DNA of 64,000 nucleotides, taken from the NCBI RefSeq assembly GCF_020360975.1, contig NW_025408671.1:1674001-1738000 (forward strand). The letters are read 5' to 3'. The notes below the pieces were generated by a model. It worked only from the letters and a program-made list of their open reading frames with translations. It had not been told where the DNA came from and made no database searches. Below, in pieces: positions 40,594 through 51,623 of this stretch. A program made the translations under genes and the position numbers. The first letter of the stretch is position 1. The number at the start of each line of letters is the position of its first letter. Origin of the DNA: Hirsutella rhossiliensis. Taxonomy: Eukaryota > Ascomycota > Sordariomycetes > Hypocreales > Ophiocordycipitaceae.

Positions 40594-43075
40594 CTATAGA
40601 GCCTCCCTGGCGGCGGGCGCTGCAAAGAGCACTTCGTCGTCCCGGAGGAAGTTGAGGTGCGCATTGAAAAGGGCTGAGCACGTCTCGCGGCCGGCCCAGC
40701 GCAGCCCGAGCGCAGCACGTCGCGCAGCCTGCTCTGCTCGCAGGCTGTCCTCGCGCTCATGGCCTCCTGAAGGCTCTGTAGGCGCTCCGCCGTGGCGGGT
40801 GCGCCGGACTCGGGAGAGGGATGACGTGGTCTGGGACAGCGAGGGGGGGCATGTTGACCGTGGGACCGGCCAGCGCCTCGATATCATCAAAGGCGGCGGA
40901 GCCAGAGCCCGTCGACATGCAGCGCAAAGGCGGCTACGATGAGCTTTGGGCGGTGACTCCGGGGCCATGCGCGCAGCGGCCTCGAGGGCGCCGACGTCAG
41001 TGCCTGGGCAGCTGATGCGCGCAGGCGGCTGATAGAGCGATGAGGTAATTCAGTACGCCCGCCTCACTCTACCCCTGGCCGTCTCCTCGAGGGTCGAACC
41101 AACGTCCACAGGCTGCACGGAGAGGTTCGCCGAGTCCGCATTCGCAGCCTCGGCTCTCAGGGCCACTCGAAGCGCCCTGTCGTAGCCCACGGCCACGAAG
41201 CACGAGCGCAGAGCCGTAAACCTGCGCCGCAGCATGCTCCATGCCCGCTGTAGGCGACCGGGATCCAGGCTCTGGCGGGCGCGTAAGACCTAGGTCAGTT
41301 CGTACTTGGTCTTGCCTGACCGGATCCACAAGCCAAGAAGGTACTCTTGCCCAGGGGAACGGGCAAGATCTCTTCCATCATTCCTCGGTCTTCGCCAAGG
41401 CGAGAGAGTGCCTTGTCGACCTCGGCGGCCTCCACGAGCGGCAGAGCACCCTGTAGATGTGACGTGCTCGGCTCGGACGCGTTCCCAGACTGTGCCAGCG
41501 CCACTTCGCACAGCCTGCCGACCTCTGTGTTGCGGATGATGTCGGCGGTGGTCAGGGGGATGCCCTCTTTCCTACAGACGCTTGCGACTTGAATGGCCAT
41601 GATGGAGTCTCTACCGATCGAGTAGATGCTCGTTTGAGGTGTGATATCAGTGACTGCGCTACCGGTGACGCCGCAGAGAATGGTGATGGGATGAGTAAAG
41701 AAGTTATCGATAGCTTCTTTCTGGAATGTTGCTTGGAGCTGATCTCTTGCCGTCAGTTGTTGAGATAGGGGTAGATCTGCCAAAGACTCCAGGAATGTGA
41801 CGGCCAGCCTCTCGGGCGAAGCCAGAACGTCCTTCAGACACTGGGCGGCCAGATCAAGGAGATGCCCAACCTTCTTCATTGCTCTCCTAGACGACGCCGT
41901 CACCACCAGGGATCCATCTGCCCTCTTCCCGGCCTCCATGCTGAGGCGATAATGAGACAGAGGCTGGGCTTGTTCCGCGCCAGGGAACTCATACGGTCTC
42001 CAAGGCGTCTGCTCGCTCCAGGCTGCCTCTCCCTCCTTCTGGGAGACAAAGAACGTGTCGAACAGGTCTTCTTCCACTGCGCCGTCACCACGTCATGTCC
42101 TCTGAATATCCATGGGAGACCCGTGCTGGCAGTCGAGGGACCGGTTGTGGAACTCTTTCCACCGAAGGACCGGATCTCTATGAACAGCGCCGGCCCATAA
42201 AGACAGCTTATCCTGGGGTGTAAATAAGGAAGTCCTCAGAACTTCATGACGCTCCAGGAGTGTGTGCCGGGCCGTCTTCAGCTTCAAGACATCAGTGTCG
42301 AGAGGCAGACTCAAGGCATGGTGGTAAGAAGACAGCTTGGGGTTCAGCGTGAGCGTCGCCCTCACCATTCCAGCCTGGAGCGGCGTCAGGGGGTAGACGA
42401 ATTCGATGCCGCCTAAGACGCTCGGTGGCACGATGCCGTTCAAATTTTCAAGACCCCATTCTGATTCTTGACTCGTCCTTGTCTTTTGCTGTCGGCCATT
42501 GGGGAGGGCGCTGTCCGAGGACTTTACATGCCGCGCGAGACCCCTGATGCTCCGGTTCCTGACGACGTCGGCACCCGAACTTGCACACCCCGCTCCCGGC
42601 GTAGCTTTGCGAAGCGGATGGTTGTGATGGAGTCGATGCCGAATCTGATAAAGGGCGTGATCTGGTTGATCCGATCGCTCCTCGTGCCGCAGTAGCCGGC
42701 AACGATGTCCCGAATCGTTTCTTCAAGTGGCGACCAGGTGTCATCCTCATCTGTCGGTTGAATTGTCCCTTGCTCAATGCCTGCGCTTGACTTATTGATG
42801 GACGCAGCCAGGAATTCAATCTTCTCGAGCCTGCTTTCCAGATCCTCCAACGAAGCCCGACAAGCTGGACTGGACCTGCAAGATCACGCGGTTCTGGCCA
42901 AGATTTGCCTCGCACTCGACAGCCAGCGCGTAATCCAGCTTCATGTGGCCCTTGACATATCTCAACGCCTTTCCTTGGGAGCCCGCACCCTTGGCCTCGG
43001 TCGGGGCCCCGATGAAGGAAAGAATGCTGGCGAACAAGGGGCCCGAAACCCCGAGCCAAGAGGTGATGGCGCGGA
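40594..43075 (-). pseudogene. Siderophore synthetase (SidC-like NRPS) remnant, C-terminal T-C-T-C region
   Basis: Read on the minus strand from about 43060, the pieces are: the end of a C domain; a carrier domain with FGIDSITTIRFAK (42524-42850); the start of a C domain, FVYPLTPLQAGM and LLERHEVLRTSLF (42093-42443); an abrupt jump to the tail of that C domain; a second carrier with SIGRDSIMAIQ (41295-42077); the start of a last C domain in a new frame (YLLGLWIRSGKTKYEL, then RRRFTALRSCF); and a late piece (LFNAHLNFLRDDEVLFAAP) near 40620. Repeated T-C units at the C-terminus are the hallmark of ferrichrome-type synthetases. Frameshifts, and loss of the HHxxxDG part of the middle C domain, make it non-functional. 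The adenylation modules are absent. Confidence 0.75.
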
Positions 43076-43094
43076 GGGGCGTGGTTGGTAGTCC

Positions 43095-43324
43095 GTTGAT
43101 TGGAAGAGCTGCGTCGTCATGTGCTTAATCTTCATTGCCAGCGCCGGCGGCACTATAGCCGTCTGCGAGCAAATGGCCACCACGGCCTCCGTCTCCCACC
43201 AGCACGTCGCCGTCATCCTCGCCATCCAGTCCATGTGCGTTTGTCGCTGGCCGTCGTGTCCGTCGCCGTTTGGCGCAACATCCGTGTCAAGGACTTTAAG
43301 CAGGTCAAGGGTCTTGTCGTGTGA
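43095..43324 (+). pseudogene. Siderophore-iron MFS transporter (SIT family) relic
   Basis: Two short stretches in different frames look like the C-terminal part of fungal siderophore transporters (MirB/Sit1 type). The first is FIASAGGTIAVCEQMATTAS with SHQHVAVILAIQSM (43119-43240). The second is LAVVSVAVWRNIRVKDFKQ followed by VKG and a stop (about 43245-43324). The VWRNIxVKxFKQVKG ending is characteristic of the family. The segment between them and everything upstream are missing, so this is a deletion relic. It abuts the NRPS remnant on the opposite strand. Confidence 0.7.
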
Positions 43325-43726
43325 GAGCGTGCGGATCTAAGGCCAGAGAGGACATTCCCAGATCGAATATGATACCAGGAGGCTGAAAAGATAATGGTGG
43401 AGATTCATGGACGTCCAACAACTCGGATAAGTCATTGTCGAAATGCGGCACCAAATTAACGCTCTCGTCGTGTAGTGCAGGCACGGCCTGTAAATGTTAA
43501 AGTCCACGTTGGTGAAGAGTCTTGCGAAATGAACAGGTCCACGCCTGGTCCTTGTCTGTCCTCAAAGAAGATCTAAGGCCGTCTTCGAGATGCCAAATCC
43601 AGTCCTCGTCCTTCTCTTTCCTCCTCAATCATGGCTGAATTGACATGAAAAATGCACAAATAACAGACGACGGCTACCAATGCATCCAGAAAAAGAAGAA
43701 GAAAAAGACTCGTTCCGCCATGTCCG
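43325..43726. other. Intergenic, no gene recognised
   Basis: About 400 bp lie between the siderophore transporter relic and the 3' end of EXO5. A purine-rich run (AAAGAAGAAGAAAAAG) lies near 43691. No gene was found. Confidence 0.5.
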
Positions 43727-45406
43727 TCAGGCGCCGCTCGCCCGTCTCAATGTCTGCATCCTGCTCTGCACTCTCTGCACCCGCTCCTCGTCCATGGACT
43801 GCCGCCAGGAGCAGTCGTTGGCAAACTCGCACGACCGGCACTTGAACGCCTCTTCGATATCCACGCCCTTGGCCTTGCGCTCGCCGCGCCACCAGCTCAT
43901 GTACTTGCCCAGGTAGGCATCCAGCGCCTGCCGCGAGACGGGAAAGTCGTGCACGTCGAGCTCGCGGGCGTCCTCTCGGTGGATGTACTGCACGCGGAGC
44001 ATGTGGCCTAGTGAGTCCTGGCCCTGGGGGAACGCGAGCTTGATCTCCTCAAGAACCAGAGACAGGAGCTCCCGGAGAGTCCGGTACTTGAGCGCGTCGC
44101 CCGTCCAAGAAGAGGCTGTCGAGCCATGGTCAGACTCGTCGTCCACGTCATTGTCCGGCTTGGTGGGGCTTGACGGCGCGTCGTAAAACTCGTCCTCGTG
44201 CACGTCGGCGATTTGGGCCAAGAAGGCGTCGGACAGCACACTGTCCGGGTTCAGCCCATAGCGCCTAAACATGGCGAAAAAGTCCAGCCGGCCAGACGCC
44301 ATGTCAGCGAGAAAGCGATGGTACAGCAGCAGCTGGATTTTGGCAGGGCGGAGCAAGACCTTGGAGACCGGCGCCACGCTTCCGCGAGTCTTGACGTCTG
44401 TTAGATAGACCTTGGGAGCCGACGCCGCTCCATTGGTGTCCTTCTTGGGCGGGAAGTAGTCGGTGAGAGTCGACTGCTTCAGGCCTGGATCCGACTCTTG
44501 GCTAGAGAGCTCCTTCTCGAATTCCGGGTTTGGGTTCTCGTGGCTGACTCCGTCAATGATGCCGTTGACGAGATTGCCGTCGACCATGCCCCAGACCTCG
44601 AGCTCGCGCGTCAGTCCCGTCTCGCGCAGCGTTCTCAGGCCCTGGACGAGGTTCCAGAGCTTCAGGGCAAAGCCATCTTCCCTGGTCACGACGTCGATCT
44701 TGACTCTGGTGTGGACTTGGTCCTCTAGAACCTGGTGGACCTTGGATCCGCCACGCATGGCCTTGGTTCGGGTTCGCCTTCCGCCGGGCAGCCTGGTGAG
44801 CGTGTACCAGTACTGCAGCTCGCACCAGGCCCCCGAGGTGAGATCGCTGACGGTCAAGGGCTTGCGGGGAAACGAGCGGAATCTTTGCAACGGCGAGCGG
44901 TCATCCGTCGTCTCGGGCCCGGCGTTGCTGTCCGGCGGGATATCGTCAGGGCCACGGCCAAGCTCGGACAGGGCCCGACTCACTAGGCGCTTGGACCTCG
45001 AGTCAGCAGGTTTGAAGGACGGGTGGCACTCTAGAGGCTACGAACAGTCGGGATAGATGATGTTCGCGCAAGCCGAAACTGCTGATGGTGAGGGACGATG
45101 CGTCTTGCCTGACGCAGCCGTGTCCCGTTGTCGGACCAGAGCGGTCGCCTCAGGGCTCTCCAGAGAAGGCGAGAATGCATGGCGCACCCGCCGGTCGATG
45201 CCGTTGCTTGGCTTGTCGTCTGCCTGGTCCGGTATCGAGTCAACGGCAGCTGCAACGCTCGTCTCCTTCGCAGACGGGCCGCGGGACAGGACGGCGCCGG
45301 CTTCTGACGCAAGTTGGATCAGCTCGAGCTCTTCCTCGGGGGTAAAGTCGTAGCCGTAGTCGCTGTCACTGTCCGGGGCATCGGGTACGGCCATGGCTGG
45401 GGCCAT
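43727..45406 (-). CDS. EXO5: Exonuclease V (EXO5/DEM1-like)
   Basis: Two exons, 45042-45406 and 43727-44978, give 538 aa. The 63-bp intron (GTAGCC...GTGAG) restores IIYPDCSRALSELG, matching the family's YPDLSRALS segment; read-through hits a stop. The first iron-sulphur cysteine is in SGAWCELQYWY and the last three in FKCRSCEFANDC. Between them are GSKVHQVLEDQVH, VNGIIDGVSHE and YLTDVKTRGS with the PD-(D/E)XK nuclease Asp and Lys, then KIQLLLYHRFLADM. EXO5 is an Fe-S single-strand exonuclease that maintains mitochondrial DNA in yeasts and acts in nuclear repair in animals. This looks like an intact housekeeping gene. Confidence 0.92.
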
Positions 45407-45831
45407 AGTGGATCATGGTGCTTGAGCCGCTCTCGAGCTGGGTGGCACCGGAGCTGAAGAGGGTGGCGGCGGCGATTCTGGTGCACGCGACGGCTACGCG
45501 GAGTCACGTGGCCACTTTAGCCGCTGATTCTGCATTAGCACTGATTGGCTGCAGCGTTCAGGCGCCGGACAGATCAGCTAGTTAGTTAACTAATCAGCCT
45601 CCTCCACTGCTCCACTGGAGCCGCAAGCCAAGCCGCCATTGATGAATCGCCTCATCTTCCAGCCGTCGGACTTGTTGGCTCCATGCAGCCCCCCCTCTGC
45701 ACACGGCGGCAAGCGGCAAAGAGCCATCCATCAATTTCCCATCAACCCTCGATGGCAATGACCCACGTACGCCCTTCCGAGGCTTCGTCCGGGGTCTTCA
45801 GAACCGCCTCGTGGTTGCCTAAGGCTTGCCG
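45407..45831. promoter_or_regulatory. EXO5 upstream region, left flank of transposon
   Basis: This short host region upstream of EXO5 ends at the hAT insertion. The transposon therefore sits about 430 bp from the EXO5 start. No gene was found. Confidence 0.45.
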
Positions 45832-45839
45832 TGGTTGCT
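45832..45839. repeat. hAT target-site duplication, left copy
   Basis: GTGGTTGC stands directly before the left terminal repeat and is repeated exactly at 51265-51272. Eight base pairs is the standard hAT duplication length. Confidence 0.88.
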
Positions 45840-45866
45840 AGGGCTGATATTTGAAGATTTTGAAGT
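45840..45866 (+). repeat. hAT left terminal inverted repeat
   Basis: TAGGGCTGATA, then GAAGATTTTGAAG after a 3-nt spacer; it matches the right end apart from 4 substitutions and a 6-nt indel. Confidence 0.83.
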
Positions 45867-46441
45867 CGAATCGGCCTCGGGACCCTTGAATTGAATGAAG
45901 CCGAATCGGGTAAGGTCTTCAAATTCGACGAATCAAAAATCAGGAGTCTTCATTCAATTCATTCATAAAAATTGTGAATGAATGGCGATATGGTCGAAAC
46001 GTAAGGCGAAAAAATTATCACCCGCTTCGCGGCCAAGGGACATACAGGAGGAAAGGGTCAATACCCGAAGCCACCCACCAAGGGCCTCTTCCTGTTCTTC
46101 CTCGGCAGGCTCACATACACATCAATAAACAAGCTGCTTTGACCCCATCATTAAGGGTTTGCCCGCGCGGACACGGTAACTTCGAGTTCGGCCGCGCTTG
46201 TGATGACGCTCTGCGTATTTAAAAGTCTGTTGTGCGTGTTTCAGTTGGATTCCACCGTCCACACTCCACTGGCAAAATCCTAGTCCCGCGCCGCCCGCGT
46301 CTGGCGGGGGCGTCGCTGGGGAAATCGAGGCGAAGGACGGCAGTTAGGGCGTCCATATATTGTGGTATAACGACCCTAACAGTGCCTGATACGCCACCGT
46401 TTCAGCAATCTTGCCACCCTATACGGAGTATTAAAAAACAC

Positions 46442-46456
46442 CATGAAGCTCATGAA
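46442..46456. repeat. 15-bp direct repeat flanking nested insertion, left copy
   Basis: CATGAAGCTCATGAA is found again exactly at 47242-47256, next to the (AC)n tail. It is best read as a target-site duplication. Confidence 0.65.
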
Positions 46457-47241
46457 ACTCTCCCCTGTAAAAATTCTTCCCCCGTCAGAGCTGTTAGCGG
46501 CTCGCTAGCAGGGGGCCGGATTTGCAGGCCACCCGACCGCGCTTTTGCTGCCCGGGTCCATCGTGGCCCTAACAGCACAGAGGAAGACATTAGGAGAGTT
46601 CATATTCCTCTGCAAAGCCGGTCTCGACAACACGTCCACACGGACCTCACAGCTTCCTTCGGAACCAAGGAGCTGTGGGTATTGGAAGGCCCGCCCTTCT
46701 AAACAACGGTGGCTGGTTGCGCAGGTTTTTCTCCTGAAGGCAAGCTGCACGACAGCCTCTGATTCCTTCGAGGGTTTTTCCCTGCCGCCGCTCCTGCGCT
46801 ATTTCCATCGCCTGGTTACCGAAGCATGGACTGCGACAGCAGCGTTAGCGAGAGAGCGAGAGAATTCTGACCGGACAAAACCAAGGGTTGACCATTGTGG
46901 CAATCGCCACGCGCCTGGACGACCCGCTGACGGGCACCAGGCTCCGACACTGAGCGCCTTAGAGCCGATGAAATGCTGGATGGACTTCGGGAAGGCTGGC
47001 TGCAGAGGATAGCCACGGACACTTGTATTGACGGGCTTAGCGACAACCTACCGGTGGAGGGGGAAAGCCGTCTCCGGGGATTGAGCCCGACAGCTCGCCC
47101 TTGCGAGGCCTTGCAAGAAGCGCTGGGTGAGGCCTACTGTGGCAGGATTTTCTCGATAGCCTAGCTCAGCACGTCCTGTGCCCCACCGGGACCTGAGCGG
47201 CCTTACGGCCGCTGGACGGAAAATACACACACACACACACA
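46457..47241 (+). mobile_element. Nested candidate non-LTR retroelement copy (SINE-like or truncated LINE)
   Basis: This 785-bp GC-rich block sits inside the AT-rich 5' part of the hAT element and is bounded by an exact 15-bp direct repeat. Its 3' end runs GAGCGGCCTTACGGCCGCTG, then GACGGAAAATAC and an (AC)n tract that directly abuts the right repeat copy. A long target duplication plus a simple-repeat tail at one end is the pattern of target-primed reverse transcription. No reverse transcriptase is encoded; the 155-aa open frame at 46545-47012 resembles nothing I know. It could be a SINE or a truncated LINE end. Confidence 0.55.
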
Positions 47242-47243
47242 CA
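47223..47243. repeat. (AC)n microsatellite
   Basis: A short uninterrupted AC dinucleotide run of about 10 units forms the 3' tail of the nested element. Confidence 0.85.
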
Positions 47244-47256
47244 TGAAGCTCATGAA
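47242..47256. repeat. 15-bp direct repeat flanking nested insertion, right copy
   Basis: CATGAAGCTCATGAA, identical to 46442-46456. Confidence 0.65.
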
Positions 47257-48119
47257 CAGTGCCATTTTATAATGCACATGATTTAAATGTAGTGCCGCTC
47301 GAATGTTCTGGATTTTCTCGTTCGGATGATATAACCCTCGATAGTTACATGTCGTTAACATTTGCTCAAGAAATGCCACATCATCTTGAAGGCAATCAAT
47401 GGATAGCCCATTTTTTGGTTGGAATACTACATTTCAAGCACATATTAAGCTCGGCAACCCATATTCTGGATATATAATATAATAATTATACCGCTGTACA
47501 GCCCCAGCAAGCTGATTCGAAAACGCGTTCAGATCCTCAACATCTCAATACTGCGCGAACAATTGGAAGTGACACGAATCGAGTCAGCTCGCGATTTGGA
47601 GGCTGTTAGGGACTTATCTACTCCTCGAGCCCAATATGACTGCTACTTGTTTGTCCATACAAATTAGCCGATCAGGAAGTACCCGAAAAATCTGCATGAT
47701 AAGGATATATTGTGCCAACTAGCCGCGTTCAGACGCGTTATTTCCGCTCAGTTGACCACCTGTTAATTCTACTGCTGTCGGAAAGACAGGGTCGTCAGCC
47801 CATCCACCTTTTGCCTGCGTGGCGCAACGGTCTTCGCGACAACTGCCACGACATTATTTTACCACGACCTCGCCTAATTCCTGCTTCGATATTCCGACAG
47901 CGGCTTCGGATCAGCCCCCGAATCAACGCCCTGACCGACGACCTATCCTACCCGTTCAACCCCGACTCCTTGACACTTTATTGTGGTTTATTTGGTGTCG
48001 TTCCGACTACCTGTGTCGCGTCCATTCTCGAGCCTTTCAGCCAAGATCAGGTAAAACTTCATTACTCTCAATCTACCCTCCTTATTTAATTACCTTACGA
48101 GTGGATAGCTAATTATAAC

Positions 48120-50689
48120 ATGATACGTAGTATGGCCCCTGCTGAAACAAAAACATCTGCCGCAGCGAATTTCTTTGCTCCAAGGACCCGGCGTAAATTG
48201 CCAACGCAGAATTATGCCCGCATCGAACGTCCTCAATTCAACCCTCGGAATCCCGCGCGCGCGCGCGCTGATTCTAGCGCAACTCCGGCTCCTTCCTCTC
48301 CTCTTCCAACTGGCGAAGATACAATTGTCTGCGCGCCCCCGGGTCATCCTGACTGTGAGTCAGATGATGACATGCCCGACGCGGATACACCAGAGCCGCC
48401 ATTGAACAGTAGTCATATGACGCTCGCAGAGAAAGCCGGACTTATCAAGAAGTGGGCCGACAACAAACAAAAGCATGTTCGCAAGAAGAGAGACAAGAAC
48501 AGCCACGTCTATTGGTATATGCAGAGGGAAGCTATAGACAGAAGCTTTTACTCAGAGGATAAGGATGGGCCGAAGATCTTCCAAGAGTTCCGGTGGACTT
48601 GTATAGAGTGCCTTCAAAATCCCAATACTCTTCGGAAGAGATTCCAGGTCCTCGAATCGAACCGCCGAGGGTTACCTCTGGCATGGGAGACCATTTAAAA
48701 ATCCACGGTATTACGAAGGAATCTCACCACGCTCGAATTAATGGATACGGCCGCGCCATTGGTGGAGGAGATTATACAGAGGCAGACGCATGGAGCGGTC
48801 GACCTAGGCAGAGAGCAAGACTCACGGCAAAGGAGTCTATCCGCCGGTGGTTTGTAAAACACCGACAACCCTTCTCTGTTGTCGAGACTCCTGCTTTTCA
48901 AGAGATGTTCTTGGCTCACAACACAACATGTGTGTACAGGAGTCGTATAACGTTACGCAATCATATATATACAGACTTTGTCGAACGCAGGGAGAAGCTG
49001 AAGATTGAGCTTGAGTACAATTGTGCCACCATCTCGTTCACCCTTGATATCTGGACAGCACCGAATCGGGTGCCCATTTTCGCCATTATTGCGCACTGGA
49101 TTACACCGGAGTTTGAGGAGAGAGAGGAAGTTATTGAGTTTATTGAGCTCAAAAGATCTCACACTGGCAAACAATTAGCTGAGATAGTTGAGAGGACGCT
49201 TGAGGAGCTCAGGCTCAAGCCTAAGCTTCTCGCCATTACGGGAGACAACGCCGGCAATAACGGCACGCTCTGTCAGTCTTTGTACGATTCTCTCAAGACC
49301 AAATTCGACGACAAGGTGAGCCCAATAGGAGGCCCGCATGCGCTTTCACGGCAGGAAGAGTTGGATCCGCTGTCTAGCTCATATTACCTCGCTCATTTGT
49401 GAGGGCGTCTTGCAAGATCTCAAAGCAGGCACAGCGAAGGAAGCCAAGAAGATGCTTGACAAGTGGGACGAAGAGAATAAAAGCAACAACTACACCATTC
49501 CGGGAGACTCTAGTCGAAGTGGGATTGCCAAAATCCGCCTCCTCAATCTCTGGATGTTGAGATCCGGGTCTAGGGAGCAAGACTTCAAAAGCATGCCGCG
49601 CACGCACTACCGGAAGCCAACCTACGATGTCGACACTCGCTGGAATTCGGCCTACGACATGATTGACCAATTCCTCGAGCTTGAGGCAGAGTATACTGAG
49701 TTCGTTGATACTCACCCGCAAGTCAAGTGCCTCCTGCCCTTATCAGAAGAGATTGTCGCTCTCTATAAACTGCGGAAGGTTCTGAAGCCGTTTAAAGACC
49801 ACACTCTGAAAGTCTCCGAAGTTATGCCGCCGATCTCACAAAGTCTCGATATCTATTGGGATTTGGAAGCTCTCCTTGATGATGTAGTCGAAGGAGTTGG
49901 CGACTTTACAGACCTTGATATGTCCATTCGAGACGCCTTCTCGAAGGGCAAAGCAAAACACGTTACTTATATGAAGAAGCTTGACGATCAAATGATGCTA
50001 TTCGCAGCTCACATCCTGGATCCGCGTTATAAAACTCACCAATTGGAAATGATGATACCGGATCAATACTCTGAGATTATGGCTAAAGTCAAGAAGTATT
50101 TCAAAACGGAGTGGCCGGAGCTAGCAGCATTGAATGCCACAAACTCAACTATGAGCCAATCCAGACCAGCTGAGCGTCCTCAAGGAGTCTCCATTGCGCA
50201 ATGGAGAGCCATCCAAATGAAGAAGGCGAGGAGGCGGAGACGGGCGCGGCGATCCCTATTTCGGAGCTTGAACGGTGGCTTGCAGCTCCTCGAATAGAGT
50301 TCGACGAGTCTATTGCAAAGTCTCCAGACTTCCTACTGAAGTGGTGGAAAGAACACAAGGTCGAGTGGCCACTTTTGGCTGCGGCGGCGCGTGATCTTCT
50401 CTCTGTCTCTGGCTCTGAAGTTGACGTGGAACGCCTCTTCAGCGGTTGTAGAGACGAATTCGGTATCCGCCGTCACGCCTTGAAGGCAGATACGGTGCGA
50501 GTACTAACACTTTTACGGAGTGCTTATACTCAGGAAGATAAGATCGATCAGGCGTTGATCAAGGCGGCCATGGAGTATGACATCCTGCCCTTTGCCAATA
50601 GTATTATTTGGAGACCAGACCACATTCCGGGCAAGCTGGAAGATGGTATGTATGGATATACCCTCATTATATATGTAGGTATATGCTAA
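48120..50689 (+). pseudogene. hAT transposase, frameshifted
   Basis: The coding region runs through at least four reading segments: 48120-48660, about 48665-49335, about 49338-50200 and about 50205-50689. The BED-type zinc finger is split by the first frameshift: FRWTCIECLQNPNTLRKRF lies before it, and TSGMGDHLKIHGI after it. Next come FTLDIWTAPNRVPIFAIIAHW and AITGDNAGNNGTL (catalytic-core segments), then after a second shift SWIRCLAHITSLICEGVLQD and TRWNSAYDMI. After a third shift the C-terminal dimerisation domain follows: WWKEHKVEWPLLAAAARDLL and SGSEVDVERLFSGCRD. The segments are well conserved and carry few internal stops, so inactivation looks recent. Introns at these points are not supported by splice signals. 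Confidence 0.85.
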
Positions 50690-51231
50690 TCTGTGTTCAG
50701 GCGAGAATCCTCCTCAACCTCTTCCTCCCACCGAGGCTCCCACTGAACCCCTACCCCCAAACCTCCTGCATCCCAAGCCGATAAGTCTGCGATATCAACC
50801 CCCTGTCTAGATACAATGGAGGCTTCGGAGGATTGGGGCTCTAAGAGTGTAGCCGTGTACAGTGGCGGATTCGAACGCGTTGTACCGACGTATTTTGAGG
50901 ATTCGGCAGAGCTTTGAAAGTGCTTATTTTCAGTCGATTTGCCTAGGACAGGCGGATCAGTATTTATGTAAGTTAATTTTTGTAGTATTCGGGATTATCG
51001 ACTTCTTAGAAGGCTATAACTTAAAACTATATACTACTTATTGGCGTTTTTGAGGCATCTTTGCAATCGCTCAGGTACACACCAAATTCACTTCGTTTAG
51101 GGATCCTTCAAACCATTCATGAATGGCCTGAATTGGCCCAAACCCAACTTGAATCGCGAAAATTGGAGCTTGAAGATTTTGAATCAAGATCCAAAAAATT
51201 CAATTCATTTGATTCATCCTTCATTCAAAAT

Positions 51232-51264
51232 CTTCAAAATCTTCACCTTCGTCTATCACCCCTA
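51232..51264 (-). repeat. hAT right terminal inverted repeat
   Basis: Read on the minus strand it starts TAGGGGTGATAGACGAAG and continues into GATTTTGAAG, pairing with the left end. Confidence 0.83.
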
Positions 51265-51272
51265 GTGGTTGC
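51265..51272. repeat. hAT target-site duplication, right copy
   Basis: GTGGTTGC, identical to 45832-45839. Confidence 0.88.
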
Positions 51273-51623
51273 TGCCTGGCAGTCGCTGCGCTGACGTCGC
51301 TATTCCAGCAAAAGACATCCTGCCGTCCGACAGTTGGTCGCTGCCTGCTGCGGCTCACGCAGAGGCGGCTGCTGCAGTTCAGCACTGGCAGAAACAGGCC
51401 CCCATCTCATTAGCGGGCGCCCTTGTCTTGGTCATGCGTCTGACGCTGAAACCTGGTGCCTGAGCGGATACGCGACCGTCTTTTAGACCACCTCATCCCT
51501 GGGGCCAAAGGACAGCAGCAACAGCACTCAGATGGGCTTCCTTTGAACTGCCGTATCTCATGCGACAATGACCTTGCACCGTCGTCACGTCCATCAGACT
51601 CGCTTCCCCCGCTGTTGCCCGCC
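51273..51623. other. Right flank of transposon, upstream of F-box gene
   Basis: About 350 bp of host sequence between the transposon and the F-box gene. It is likely the promoter and leader of that gene, and no ORF is supported. Confidence 0.45.

Larger units (their letters stand above)
45840..51264 (+). mobile_element. hAT-superfamily DNA transposon (5425 bp, degenerate)
   Basis: The left end begins TAGGGCTGATATTTGAAG and the right end, reverse-complemented, begins TAGGGGTGATAGACGAAG. Both continue with the GATTTTGAAG motif, and both resemble the classic hAT end TAGGGxTG. An exact 8-bp duplication (GTGGTTGC) flanks the element. Inside is a plus-strand hAT transposase coding region (48120-50689), now frameshifted. 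The subterminal 100-150 bp at each end are AT-rich and carry repeated GAAGATTTTGAA and TTCATTCA motifs, possible transposase-binding sites. The 5' noncoding part is unusually long (2.3 kb) because it contains a second insertion. The broken transposase means it cannot move on its own. Confidence 0.88.

Noticed and set aside
46545..47012. 155-aa frame in the nested element as a real gene
   Set aside because: No domain, no start context, and it lies in a probable non-autonomous retroelement.
48660..48700. Introns as the explanation for the transposase frame changes
   Set aside because: The conserved protein continues across the breaks with no room for an intron and no GT-AG pair at the junctions.
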